Assembly (NCBI GenBank): GCA_018829445.1
Contig: JAHJTV010000025.1
Location: 1-64,000 of the forward strand
Reading direction: 5' to 3'
DNA from: a bacterium
GTDB lineage: Bacteria > SAR324 > XYD2-FULL-50-16
Length of the DNA stretch: 64,000 nt
Shown here: positions 19,777 through 28,172 of the stretch, piece by piece
Position numbering within the stretch: position 1 is the stretch's first letter
Layout: the number at the start of each line of letters is the position of its first letter
Notes under the pieces: generated by a model
Database searches by the model: none
The model's input: only the letters and a program-made list of their open reading frames with translations
What the model was told of the DNA's origin: nothing
Program-made: the position numbers and the translations under genes

Positions 19777-21177
19777 ATGAATCTACATTCGCCCGGTTGG
19801 TTAAAACGATATATCAATTTTAGACGCGAAAACCCGCTTTTAATCTGGATGGAATCCCCCCATCTGAAAGAACGATATGAAAGACGTTTTTTTTCTTCGG
19901 ATTATTCCCTGCTTGACAGGCGGCTTTATCAAACCACACGGGAGAATGGCGTGTTGTTCGGATGTCATCTGTTAAATTCGGATTTGATAAATAATCACCA
20001 GGAACTTAAGACTCTTTCTCCGGAAGATCGGATCACGTTTATAAACCTGGAAACATTGTTTGAATGCCTGATGCGGGAAATTTTTCTGCTGGTTCCCCAT
20101 CTAAAGGAATATGACACTTATCTGGCAAGAGTTCTGATAAGGATTATTCAGTTCTACCTGGGAACCGAAATCAAAACCAATCTTTTTTCCTACAGCTGCG
20201 AAAAACTACTGGCTGATTCCGCCTTTATCAACCTGATGAGCAGATTTGAAGAGAGGTTCAGCAAGCGGATAACGATTACAAAAAAATTCAATATTGTAAC
20301 CTCTTTACAAAATAGTTTTATTTTTCTTGAGGTATATGGATTGGTGCGCTGGAATCGGCTATTCCATCAACAAAGTTTGCCTCCAATTCACTTTCTTCAA
20401 AGAATAGAAACCTTACATCTAACCCTGCAAAAACAGCTGGCTCTTATTCTTGCCGGATTGATCTGGCTATCGCACGAAGAGAGTCAACACCGACAAAGCT
20501 TATCTGTCGATTCATCCAAATCTGCTGGAAATGCATTGCGAATCTTCCCAAAGAAGATGAAGATGCTTGAACGCTACATCGCGAACTCACGGTTACCGAA
20601 AAACGAAAAGAAAAGTCTGAAAAGAGTGGTAAGATCTCCTGTAACCATTGAAACAATAGAAATTCTGAAAACCGATGAGGTTATTAACAAGTTTCTGCTG
20701 GAGCAGGCGATACTATTGTCATTAATGGACGGTGAGATAAAACCGGCTTATGTGAACTACATACATGAACTGGGAACGAGATTAACTGTAGGCGAGAAAG
20801 AGCTTCAGGCCAGCCTCAGCTCGGTCGCAGAGTTTTTCCATCAAAACGAAGAAAGATTTGATTTTCTGAGGGAAAACATCGGATTTTCCTATCTTCGGAT
20901 GCGGATTCAAAGTCAGATAGCTCTGGTAGTTAATAAGAACCTGGATCGCATCATGAAGGAGATAAAGCGAACAGGTCAATTGTACTCCCTGCTGGTAAAG
21001 TCTAGTGTCGATGAATTGACAGAGGAGGAGAAGCGGTTTATCCGTCAACAACTATTAAGCATAGCCAAGACAATTCCTGCCCTGGCTATTTTCTGTCTGC
21101 CAGCCGGGGGTATGGTGTTAGCCATCCTGGTAAAGGTATTGCCGTTTAACATCCTGCCCAATTCTTTTGCGGAATAA
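19777..21177 (+). CDS. LETM1-like domain protein with TerB-like segment
   Basis: 466 residues, no signal peptide. The N-terminal 250 residues are helical and not recognised. Residues about 300-370 (LLSLMDGEIKPAYVNYIHEL) resemble a TerB/tellurite-type helical module. The C-terminus (DELTEEEKRFIRQQ, then IPALAIFCLPAGGMVLAIL and LPFNILPNSF) matches the LETM1 core, known from the mitochondrial inner-membrane ion-exchange/ribosome-binding protein; it holds the only convincing hydrophobic segment. Function in bacteria is not established; an inner-membrane role is inferred. It converges on the minus-strand operon with stop codons 1 nt apart. Confidence 0.65.
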   Translation: MNLHSPGWLKRYINFRRENPLLIWMESPHLKERYERRFFSSDYSLLDRRLYQTTRENGVLFGCHLLNSDLINNHQELKTLSPEDRITFINLETLFECLMREIFLLVPHLKEYDTYLARVLIRIIQFYLGTEIKTNLFSYSCEKLLADSAFINLMSRFEERFSKRITITKKFNIVTSLQNSFIFLEVYGLVRWNRLFHQQSLPPIHFLQRIETLHLTLQKQLALILAGLIWLSHEESQHRQSLSVDSSKSAGNALRIFPKKMKMLERYIANSRLPKNEKKSLKRVVRSPVTIETIEILKTDEVINKFLLEQAILLSLMDGEIKPAYVNYIHELGTRLTVGEKELQASLSSVAEFFHQNEERFDFLRENIGFSYLRMRIQSQIALVVNKNLDRIMKEIKRTGQLYSLLVKSSVDELTEEEKRFIRQQLLSIAKTIPALAIFCLPAGGMVLAILVKVLPFNILPNSFAE

Positions 21178-21178
21178 G

Positions 21179-21595
21179 CTAGGTCTTTTCCACGTAAATT
21201 CGGACGCTATCACCACTGGCGCTGGTAATATTCAGAATGTCATCGTCAACTTCATCGACCATGGTCGATATATTCGTGAGAATTTCCCTGAGATTCACAC
21301 CATCCTGATCAAACTCGGTGATCTTATCTTTTGGTATCATCTTTAACGCCAGATTTGCCAGTTTCAGGGGCAGTTTGATTTTGACGTTCTCACCTTTTGA
21401 ACTTTGAATATCAATAATAATTTTTCCTGAAAACGGTGATGATCCCTTGATCTTTTCGGCAAACTTGACAAGGTGATTACTTTGCCTTTCAGTTGAACGG
21501 GCTTCATTGATTGCCTTTAACAGCTTTTCCGCGTCTTCGACACTGATTTTGCCGTCAGCCACCATTTTTAAAATCTTTTCCTTATCTGACATCAA
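21179..21595 (-). CDS. SHOCT/YvlB-N-like domain protein
   Basis: 138 residues. The N-terminal segment KEKILKMVADGKISVEDAEKLL (helix-turn-helix-like, about residues 4-28) is the short module found in YvlB/LiaX-related proteins; the remainder (SPFSGKIIIDI, VKIKLPLKLANLALKMIP) is a small beta-rich domain seen in the same family. It is the last gene of a three-gene minus-strand operon, 13 nt after the DUF4097 gene. In Firmicutes such proteins belong to envelope-stress responses; here that is only an analogy. Confidence 0.7.
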   Translation of the reverse strand: MMSDKEKILKMVADGKISVEDAEKLLKAINEARSTERQSNHLVKFAEKIKGSSPFSGKIIIDIQSSKGENVKIKLPLKLANLALKMIPKDKITEFDQDGVNLREILTNISTMVDEVDDDILNITSASGDSVRIYVEKT

Positions 21596-21608
21596 CTCGC
21601 TCCTCTAA

Positions 21609-22538
21609 TTATTTTTTCCCTAATGCTTTTATAAGCTTTTCAGCCTCTTCGGCAGAAATTTTTCCCTGTGAAAGCATCTCCAGAATCATCTTTACATTGT
21701 CATCATCATCCGGAACTGTCTCTGCATGCACCTCTACTTCATCATCATCCTTTGACATGGAGAAAAAAGAGGCACAGGTATTCTTCATGGAAGGGAAAAA
21801 TGATTTGAACGGGTGATTCTTCAGGAACGGCATCCGACGTTTGATTTGCACCGCATCCTCCGGAAAATCTCCAATGACATCCGGATTGCCACTCATGGTA
21901 CTCACCAGTATCATTGCCTCTCCCTTAAAACTCATAATGTTCAGGTGAATATCACCGGAAAGTGTGTTTACCTCCCCCTCGTTTTCCAATTCAAAATGAC
22001 CGGCCAACCTGACATCGCCGGTAACGCCTCTTATGGACAAATCTTTGAATACCCCCTCTTCAACAACAATTTTACCGGCCATGGATTTTGTTTTTAAAAC
22101 TCCCTCAAACCTATCAATTCCGATATTACCGCCAACATTCTGAATGTCGGCTCCATCTGAAATCAAACTTTTAATTCCGATTGTTCCCATAACCGTTTTT
22201 ATCTTTCCGCAGAAGTTCAATCGATCAGCTGTGATATCTCCTTTTAAAGACGAAATTGTCCCCGATAGCAAAGTCTGAGCCGGAATTTTCAATTTAAGAT
22301 CACTACTCCATCCTGAATTGAAGAGCGTATCAAACATGGGAGAGTTTCTGGGGGATCGCTCTTTGATATACAATCGATTATTCCTGAAACTGATATTAAA
22401 GACCTCATCCACTGTTTTTTTTCTCAAACCGGTGAACTCAATTTCCGCAGTCTCCTCTGCTGTTTCAATAATCTCAATACTCGATTTTGAGAGGGATAGA
22501 TCCAGTCTTAACTGTTTATCCTGAATGGTGAATTTCAT
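21609..22538 (-). CDS. DUF4097-type beta-helix protein with C-terminal SHOCT-like module
   Basis: About 309 residues from ATG 22538, which has GAGGAAG upstream; the longer frame from 22571 is less likely. The central region has repeated short beta strands with alternating polar/hydrophobic pattern (LSGTISSLKGDITADRL, MAGKIVVEEGVFKDLSI, NTLSGDIHLNIMSFKG), typical of the DUF4097 putative adhesin/beta-helix fold. The C-terminus LSQGKISAEEAEKLIKALG repeats the module found in both neighbouring proteins. No signal peptide is visible. Second gene of the operon. Function unknown. Confidence 0.75.
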   Translation of the reverse strand: MKFTIQDKQLRLDLSLSKSSIEIIETAEETAEIEFTGLRKKTVDEVFNISFRNNRLYIKERSPRNSPMFDTLFNSGWSSDLKLKIPAQTLLSGTISSLKGDITADRLNFCGKIKTVMGTIGIKSLISDGADIQNVGGNIGIDRFEGVLKTKSMAGKIVVEEGVFKDLSIRGVTGDVRLAGHFELENEGEVNTLSGDIHLNIMSFKGEAMILVSTMSGNPDVIGDFPEDAVQIKRRMPFLKNHPFKSFFPSMKNTCASFFSMSKDDDEVEVHAETVPDDDDNVKMILEMLSQGKISAEEAEKLIKALGKK

Positions 22539-22588
22539 AATGACTTCCTCTGTAAAAAACGTTGAATGCAATTTAATCTGAACAAAAA

Positions 22589-22945
22589 CTATTTCCGCAA
22601 CTGCTTCAAGGCGTCTTCGACATCAATCTCCCCACTATCCAAACGATCAATCACACTGATATTCTGACTCGTTTTCTCATCCTGAATGCCTAATGCGGTT
22701 TTGGTTTTTTTCAACAGATTCTTAATCTTTGGATAGGAACAATTCAGCATCTTTTCGGATTGCTTGATATTGCCCTCCGCATAAATAAAAATCTTGATAA
22801 AATCTATAATCTCCCTTTCCAAATCCAGATGACCAACCGGCACGTCAAACTCTCCGGATATTTCTGTTCTACAGGCAGTGCACTTAAAAGCCTTGATAAA
22901 AAGCTTATCCGAACAAACGGGACATTGTTTTAATGGTTTTTGCAT
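22589..22945 (-). CDS. DUF2089 family protein (zinc ribbon plus HTH)
   Basis: About 118 residues from ATG 22945, which has GAGGTGA upstream; the frame could extend to 22969, but that codon sits at the predicted transcription start. An N-terminal zinc ribbon (CPVC...CTAC, first 35 residues) is followed by a helix-turn-helix-like segment (EGNIKQSEKMLNCSYPKIKNLLKK) and a C-terminal LDSGEIDVEDALKQL module shared with the next two genes. Probably a DNA-binding regulator of its own operon; that role is inferred. Confidence 0.8.
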   Translation of the reverse strand: MQKPLKQCPVCSDKLFIKAFKCTACRTEISGEFDVPVGHLDLEREIIDFIKIFIYAEGNIKQSEKMLNCSYPKIKNLLKKTKTALGIQDEKTSQNISVIDRLDSGEIDVEDALKQLRK

Positions 22946-22975
22946 GTTCACCTCATTTTTAAAAATCATGATTCA

Positions 22976-23004
22976 ACTATATGGGCATAGATAATACTTG
23001 TCAA
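22976..23004 (-). promoter_or_regulatory. sigma70-type promoter of the DUF2089-DUF4097 operon
   Basis: On the minus strand TTGACA (23004-22999) and TATAGT (22981-22976) are separated by exactly 17 nt, close to the consensus. The predicted start near 22968 leaves a leader of about 23 nt before ATG 22945. The upstream 80 bp is very AT-rich, with repeated TTAATATA/TTAACTA words that could act as an UP element or operator. Confidence 0.85.
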
Positions 23005-23152
23005 ATAAATTTATTAATATAATTAACATTAGTTAAATAAATATTAACTATATTAATATATCAACACGTCAATATAATATTTGCCGATCAATACCAGCGC
23101 CTAAAACTTGATAAGGATGTTGAGTAGAGTTGTTATTGGGGTTGGTTGGGCG

Positions 23153-23181
23153 GGCTAGCTGCGATCAACGCAGCTATGGCC
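23153..23181. repeat. Intergenic hairpin
   Basis: GGC-T-AGCTGCG (23153-23163) pairs with CGCAGCT-AT-GCC (23169-23181, with a small bulge) around ATCAA. It lies between the divergently placed DUF2089 promoter region and the 3' end of the monooxygenase-like gene and may end the latter's transcript; no T-tract. Confidence 0.5.
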
Positions 23182-23234
23182 GTTGAGGAGGTATTGTTGA
23201 CACCACAGAAATGGTAATCCAACACCGGATCAAT

Positions 23235-23522
23235 CTATCTCGAGTAGTAGAGCTTATAAACACTCTCCCGACCCAGGATTTGATCAACCTGATAGCGAAT
23301 CTGTTTGGGTTCATTTGATTCCAGAAAATTTTCCCAATCATCCCTGGATTCCCATGAGCTTATAATTAGTTGATCTTCAAGATTTTCTCCGCTGATTAAT
23401 GATTCGCCGGAGATATAGCCTTTTGATTTAAGAGCAAATTTTCGCAACTCTTTTAAAAGGGGGCGCACCACGGTTTCCTGATCATCAGAGATGGTTCTGT
23501 ATATTAATATCTTTACCGCCAT
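23235..23522 (-). CDS. Antibiotic-biosynthesis-monooxygenase (ABM) fold small protein
   Basis: 95 residues, the usual size of stand-alone ABM-fold proteins. The pattern MAVKILIYRTI at the N-terminus, LKSKGYISGESL in the middle and LIISSWESRDDWENFLES fits the ferredoxin-like dimeric ABM fold, in which the SxW motif is diagnostic. ABM proteins include haem-degrading and quinol monooxygenases, but many are uncharacterised and no cofactor residues can be assigned here. Single gene, with AGGAGAT upstream of the start. Confidence 0.75.
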   Translation of the reverse strand: MAVKILIYRTISDDQETVVRPLLKELRKFALKSKGYISGESLISGENLEDQLIISSWESRDDWENFLESNEPKQIRYQVDQILGRESVYKLYYSR

Positions 23523-23695
23523 AATGTATCTCCTGAAGTATGTTATAGAATCTAGCCTTATTGGAGAACTCTAGGCATCAGTTGAGAAAATATACAAATG
23601 GATAATGACATGAGGGACTGTTTTTCACTGCTATTCAGTCAATAAAATTATAACTCATTTCAGCAATAAAAACTAACTATTATTTTTCTTCTCCA

Positions 23696-26257
23696 TCACT
23701 GGTACCGCCTGGATAACTGTCCCTCAATTGCGGTAATCAATTTGTCACGTTCTATTGGTTTACTAACATAGTCATCCATTCCAACCTCAAGGCATTTTTC
23801 CCGATCACCTTGCATGGCATTGGCAGTCATAGCTATAATCGGGGTGTGTTTTCCCCGATCCTTTTCTAATTCACGGATAGCTTTTGTTGCCTCAAAACCG
23901 TCCATTTCCGGCATTTGACAATCCATTAGCACCAGGTTGTACCGAGATGATTCTTTTATAATATTAAGAGCTTCCAGTCCATTGTTCGCAATGTCACAAC
24001 TGAAGCCAAGTTTTTTCAGAACCTTAATTGCCACCCTCTGGTTAATGAGGTTGTCTTCTGCCAAAAGGATCCTGATTTTTTGGCGTTCTGCCATATTAAG
24101 GGAGATCTGAATTCCGATTTCCCGTTCTTTCTCAGTTCTGCTGTCAATCAGGACTCCCATCGATCGAAGCGCTTTTATATAAAGATCAAGTTGTTTGATT
24201 GGTTTTGTCAGATAGTCACAGAATCCCTGTTCAACAATACTCTTTGCTACATTGCGTTTCCCTTTGGGTGTCAAAAAAACGATGGGAATTTCGGCAATGG
24301 TTTTTTCGTTTTTTATCCGTTTCACTGTCTCGTCCGGTTTGTTTGAGCCCAGGAGGAGATCAATCAAAATTAGATTCACCTTGTTGCGTTTCTGTTCTAG
24401 CAGGGAAATGGCGGTTTCCAGATTATCAGATTGAATCACAGTACAGCCCAGAGCTTCCAGATAATGCATCAGCACTGTTTGAGTGGCTGGACAGTCATCA
24501 ATGGTTAGGATTGTTTTGTTTTTCAGAATTTCAGCGTTATATTTTACATTCGGCTGCATGGTTGTCGGTTTTTTTAGAAGGACTGTGAACCAGAATGTAG
24601 ATCCCACGTTTTCCTTACTTTCAAAACCGATCTCTCCGCCCATCGCTTCACAAAGCTGTTTTGAAATTACCAATCCAAGTCCTGTACCTCCAAATTTCCT
24701 GGTAGTCGAGACATCCACCTGGGAAAAGCTTTTGAAGAGACGATCCATCCTATCGGTTGGAATACCGATTCCGGTATCTTTCACTTCGAACCTGATTTTA
24801 ACGCCATCATCCAATTCCTCCAACAATCTGGCATTGATTGAAATCTCCCCTTCGTATGTAAACTTCAGGGCATTATTCAACAGGTTTAATAACACCTGAC
24901 GAATCCGTCCCGGATCTCCTTGTAATATGGCGGGTATGGACAGCTCCACCAGACAGTTTAATTCCAGCCCCTTCTCTTCAGCCTTTAACGCTAAAAGATC
25001 CACAGCTCTTTCAACGGCTTCCCTGATATCAAAATCTATGATCTCCAGTTCCAATTTACCAGCTTCAATTTTGGAATAGTCAAGAATATCATTAATGACC
25101 GTTAGCAATGCAGCCGCTGATGATCGAATGGCTTCTGTGAACTCTCTCTGTTCATCATCCAGATCCGTTTCAACCAACAGATCAGACATGCCTATAATTC
25201 CATTCATCGGTGTCCTGATCTCATGGCTCATGTTTGCCAGGAACTGGCTCTTGGTGGCGTTAGCCATTTCAGCCTGAAGCATTGACTCTTTTGCAATGGT
25301 GGTTTGTTCGATAAGATGGTTGTTTACCTCCTGCAGAGTCTCTTCCATTTTTCGTCTACGGGTGATGTCTCTTACCACTGAAAACAGGGTAGGCTGGTTT
25401 TCCAGCTCGACCACACGCGAATTGATTTCAACGGGGATGCTCTCTCCTGACTTAGCTACATATTTACTTTCAATGATAGCCCTCTTTTCCTCCTTGCATT
25501 GTAGAAACTGTTGATTAAGATGCTCAGAATGATCCAGCGGACTGATCTTGAACAGGGTCAAACCTTTTAACTCCTGGATTGAATATCCCAGCATCCTGCA
25601 GGCTTCTTCGTTGGCGTCCAGGATATTGCCATCGAAATCATGTAGAAACATCGCATCAGCTGCGTTGTCAAACAGCGCCTTAAATTTTTCCTCACTCTTT
25701 TCTAAATCCAACCGGGCTGCTTTGGATTGATTCAGGGCTTTTCTAAGTGACTCTTTGCTCAGTTCAAGATTTCTGTTCGTAATTTCGTTCTGTCTTGCTT
25801 TTGAAATGGTTTGCCTGAGTTTATCCGTCAATCCCGATGCAAAAAGACGATAGAGGTGATACCCATGGTTCGCCTTCTCGTTAGTAATTATTTGTCTAAG
25901 AATATTACTGCTGATACAGCACACTTGACACTCTTTCGTATCAACCGTCACCGTGTTCGAAGCAGGTGCTTCGCCGACTATTGCCATCTCACCAAAAATA
26001 TCACCCTTCCTCCCCAGTTCAATAATTGCCTCTCCCTTGAAGGACACGATTACCCGCCCCTTCATCAATAAGTAAATCTGGTTCTCTTTGCTGCCCTCAA
26101 CCACAATTTTATCTCCCGATTGAAAGGTCTTAAACTCAGCAAAGGGCAATAGAAATTCCAGAAAGGATTCGGAAAAGTGTTTTGAGAGGCGGCTGTGCAG
26201 GAAGTATTCTATCAGTCTTTTTCGATTCTCAATAATGCCTGTATGTTTGGTTATCAT
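23696..26257 (-). CDS. Hybrid sensor histidine kinase (cNMP-binding, PAS, HisKA, HATPase, two REC)
   Basis: About 853 residues from ATG 26257; a TTG at 26290 would add 11. Numbering from the TTG: cyclic-nucleotide-binding fold 35-150 (GDIFGEMAIVGEAPASNTV), coiled coil 160-205, PAS 200-310, HisKA with phospho-accepting H356 (FLANMSHEIRTPMNG), HATPase (NALKFTYEGEIS, FGGTGLGLVISKQL), a first REC with DLLLG Asp, and a C-terminal REC (LLAEDN, LMDCQMPEMDGF, DDYVSKPI). No membrane helix is seen, so it is probably cytosolic and senses a small molecule. The C-terminal REC probably accepts phosphate; output is unknown, as no partner gene is adjacent. Confidence 0.93.
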   Translation of the reverse strand: MITKHTGIIENRKRLIEYFLHSRLSKHFSESFLEFLLPFAEFKTFQSGDKIVVEGSKENQIYLLMKGRVIVSFKGEAIIELGRKGDIFGEMAIVGEAPASNTVTVDTKECQVCCISSNILRQIITNEKANHGYHLYRLFASGLTDKLRQTISKARQNEITNRNLELSKESLRKALNQSKAARLDLEKSEEKFKALFDNAADAMFLHDFDGNILDANEEACRMLGYSIQELKGLTLFKISPLDHSEHLNQQFLQCKEEKRAIIESKYVAKSGESIPVEINSRVVELENQPTLFSVVRDITRRRKMEETLQEVNNHLIEQTTIAKESMLQAEMANATKSQFLANMSHEIRTPMNGIIGMSDLLVETDLDDEQREFTEAIRSSAAALLTVINDILDYSKIEAGKLELEIIDFDIREAVERAVDLLALKAEEKGLELNCLVELSIPAILQGDPGRIRQVLLNLLNNALKFTYEGEISINARLLEELDDGVKIRFEVKDTGIGIPTDRMDRLFKSFSQVDVSTTRKFGGTGLGLVISKQLCEAMGGEIGFESKENVGSTFWFTVLLKKPTTMQPNVKYNAEILKNKTILTIDDCPATQTVLMHYLEALGCTVIQSDNLETAISLLEQKRNKVNLILIDLLLGSNKPDETVKRIKNEKTIAEIPIVFLTPKGKRNVAKSIVEQGFCDYLTKPIKQLDLYIKALRSMGVLIDSRTEKEREIGIQISLNMAERQKIRILLAEDNLINQRVAIKVLKKLGFSCDIANNGLEALNIIKESSRYNLVLMDCQMPEMDGFEATKAIRELEKDRGKHTPIIAMTANAMQGDREKCLEVGMDDYVSKPIERDKLITAIEGQLSRRYQ

Positions 26258-26536
26258 CTTTAGCAAACGAATCTTAAAACAATTAAACAAAGTAGAGATT
26301 GGCTCGAATATTAAAGATAAAGCTTAGCATCATACGATTAAAAGTAAAACTGAATAAGAAGTGGGAGGATTCTTGATAACCACCAATCTCTTTTTTGCTG
26401 TTATGGTAATAGTCCGTTTATTGGATGAGATAGTGGATCTGTTCAGGTATGAGAAGCTACGGAAGCAGCTTAGTATAAGCCGACGCTGCCAGAACATCGG
26501 CTTTTGGAGAGAATAACGGATTTATTATTCTTAAGT

Positions 26537-27202
26537 TCAGGTATGTGAGACCGCTGAAATTACGTTGTTCATTTTGGTCTTTACCTCCGCGGCCACAGGT
26601 AACAAATCATTTCGTCCAACGACGGATAACAATTTTAAGGGATTAACTGCTGATACCTGGTATTCATTTTCTCCCACTTCCCTTACGACTATATTACAGG
26701 GGAGTAACAAGCCTAAATCCTCTTCAGCCTGTAAAGCCTGGTGGGCAAAACCCGGATTACATGCACCTAAAATGACTTGGCCGGGAACATCAACCCCGAT
26801 CTTTTTCTTTAAGGTTTTTTTCACATCAATCTCGGTCAAGACCCCGAATCCTTCCGTTTTTAGTGCCGATATTGTTTTCTCGATCACCTCTTCATAAGTA
26901 CCCTTGATGAGGGTACTTAATCCATATTCATTGGAAGGCAACCTTTTCTGATCCCCTGTCCCATATGTGTTATCCAGGTATTCAATGATAGCAGCGCTTT
27001 CTGCAATTACCTTCCCATTGTCTACTAAGACCGGCACCGATTTCTGCCCACTGACCCTGATTAATTCTGTTCGATCCCCTCCTCTTTCTTCCACCGGAAT
27101 CAACAAAACAGATAGATTGAGTAGTTCCAGCTTTTTTCGGACAATCTGGCAATAGGGACACGCTTCACGCTGGTAAAGGATGACCGGATTTTTATTTTCC
27201 AT
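26537..27202 (-). CDS. Glutaredoxin/GST-N domain fused to DUF302
   Basis: 221 residues. Residues 5-80 form a thioredoxin-fold glutaredoxin/GST-N domain with the redox motif C15-PY-C18 and the cis-Pro region SVPVLVDNG. Residues about 95-215 are DUF302, with LGACNPGFAHQALQAEEDLG and LLPCNIVV, the most conserved part of that family. DUF302 function is unknown, although its Cys and fold suggest a metal or thiol role. It sits 26 nt downstream of the thioredoxin gene, probably in the same sigma54-driven transcript, and may be a thioredoxin substrate. Confidence 0.85.
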   Translation of the reverse strand: MENKNPVILYQREACPYCQIVRKKLELLNLSVLLIPVEERGGDRTELIRVSGQKSVPVLVDNGKVIAESAAIIEYLDNTYGTGDQKRLPSNEYGLSTLIKGTYEEVIEKTISALKTEGFGVLTEIDVKKTLKKKIGVDVPGQVILGACNPGFAHQALQAEEDLGLLLPCNIVVREVGENEYQVSAVNPLKLLSVVGRNDLLPVAAEVKTKMNNVISAVSHT

Positions 27203-27228
27203 GATTCATTCCCTTATTAATGATTCTG

Positions 27229-27555
27229 TTAAGCTGCCGTAGCAACTGCATTCTTGATTTTGGCCGGATCTGCACCGACTATAACTTCCTTTTGTTGACC
27301 ATTTTCAAAGAGAATCAAGGTGGGAATTCCCCTTACACCGTATTTCATTGCAGACTGTCCGTTTTGATCAACATCCAGCTTGGCAACGACCACTTTGTCC
27401 TTATACTCGTCTGCCAACTCATCAAGATATGGCGCAATCATTTTACAGGGACCACACCAATTGGCAAAAAAATCAACTAAAACAGGTTTATCACTCTTTA
27501 AGACTTTCTCATCAAAATCACTGTCTGATAAATAGATTACATTTTCACTAGCCAT
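27229..27555 (-). CDS. trxA: Thioredoxin
   Basis: About 108 residues from ATG 27555, which has AAGGAG upstream. The active site is WCGPC in [19 protein letters not shown], with the conserved cis-Pro in [12 protein letters not shown]. It is a cytosolic disulfide reductase. It is the first gene of a two-gene unit with the glutaredoxin/DUF302 fusion, and a near-consensus sigma54 promoter lies 72 nt upstream, so it is probably induced by a particular stress rather than constitutive. Confidence 0.95.
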   Translation of the reverse strand: MASENVIYLSDSDFDEKVLKSDKPVLVDFFANWCGPCKMIAPYLDELADEYKDKVVVAKLDVDQNGQSAMKYGVRGIPTLILFENGQQKEVIVGADPAKIKNAVATAA

Positions 27556-27626
27556 GATCAATCTCCTTAATAGTATATTGCGATTACAGGTTTAATCTGA
27601 GTTTAAAATCAAGTAACTCTATTATT

Positions 27627-27641
27627 GCATTGGCTGTGCCA
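27627..27641 (-). promoter_or_regulatory. sigma54-type promoter of the thioredoxin operon
   Basis: On the minus strand the sequence reads TGGCACAGCCAATGC, with the invariant GG and GC dinucleotides separated by exactly 10 nt (-24/-12). It matches the consensus TGGCAC-N5-TTGC except for the first base of the -12 box. Predicted start near 27615. Confidence 0.85.
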
Positions 27642-27711
27642 TGACTTTTTAAAATCGTAAGTGCATGTAATTATGAATAATTATCATATTGAGATTCTTA
27701 AAGTGAAATCG

Positions 27712-27729
27712 GCAACCGTTACTGGTTGC
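27712..27729. promoter_or_regulatory. Candidate enhancer site upstream of the thioredoxin sigma54 promoter
   Basis: GCAACC-N6-GGTTGC, a dyad centred about 80 bp upstream of the -24 box. CCGTTACT occurs twice in this stretch (27717 and 27734). The position suits an activator-binding site, but the motif has not been matched to a known regulator. Confidence 0.4.
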
Positions 27730-27741
27730 GTTATCCGTTAC

Positions 27742-28172
27742 TACAGCAAACAAGTGGCGTTACCGTTCCCTCAAATCGGTTTAGTCACAATCTAATCACA
27801 GCATGCTTGACACCGGAAAACCAAATTTGTTGGAATCAGACATTATACCATTGACATTGTACGGTTTTTAAGTATAGACAATACACACTTACGATTTATT
27901 CATTGTTGTATTCGATAAGGTGATCCTTTTTAGGCCTAAAAGCTGAACGCGGAGGATGAGTGTTTTTAACCTAATCTTAAAAAGGAGCACATTCCACTGC
28001 AATCTCACTTGTAAAGAATCCGTTTAATTGCATATTTCCCTCTGGAGCAAAACTGGAGAAGCTCCCCTTGATATGAAGCATTCAGCTTTGGTTTAATTAA
28101 CTCTTCTCACAATATAAAAAGTGATACTATTAATGAATACATTTTTTCCCAAAATTTAAATTGGAGGACGTT
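27742..28172. other. Intergenic stretch without a recognised gene
   Basis: About 430 nt between the divergent thioredoxin and Liv-binding-protein genes. A 9-bp inverted pair TCCTTTTTA (27924-27932) and TAAAAAGGA (27978-27986) encloses a GC-richer 45-nt segment; this could be a leader structure for the downstream gene, but no riboswitch class was recognised. Confidence 0.4.

Noticed and set aside
23696..26290. TTG start for the hybrid kinase
   Set aside because: ATG 26257 in the same frame gives a conventional N-terminus; the TTG has no ribosome site.
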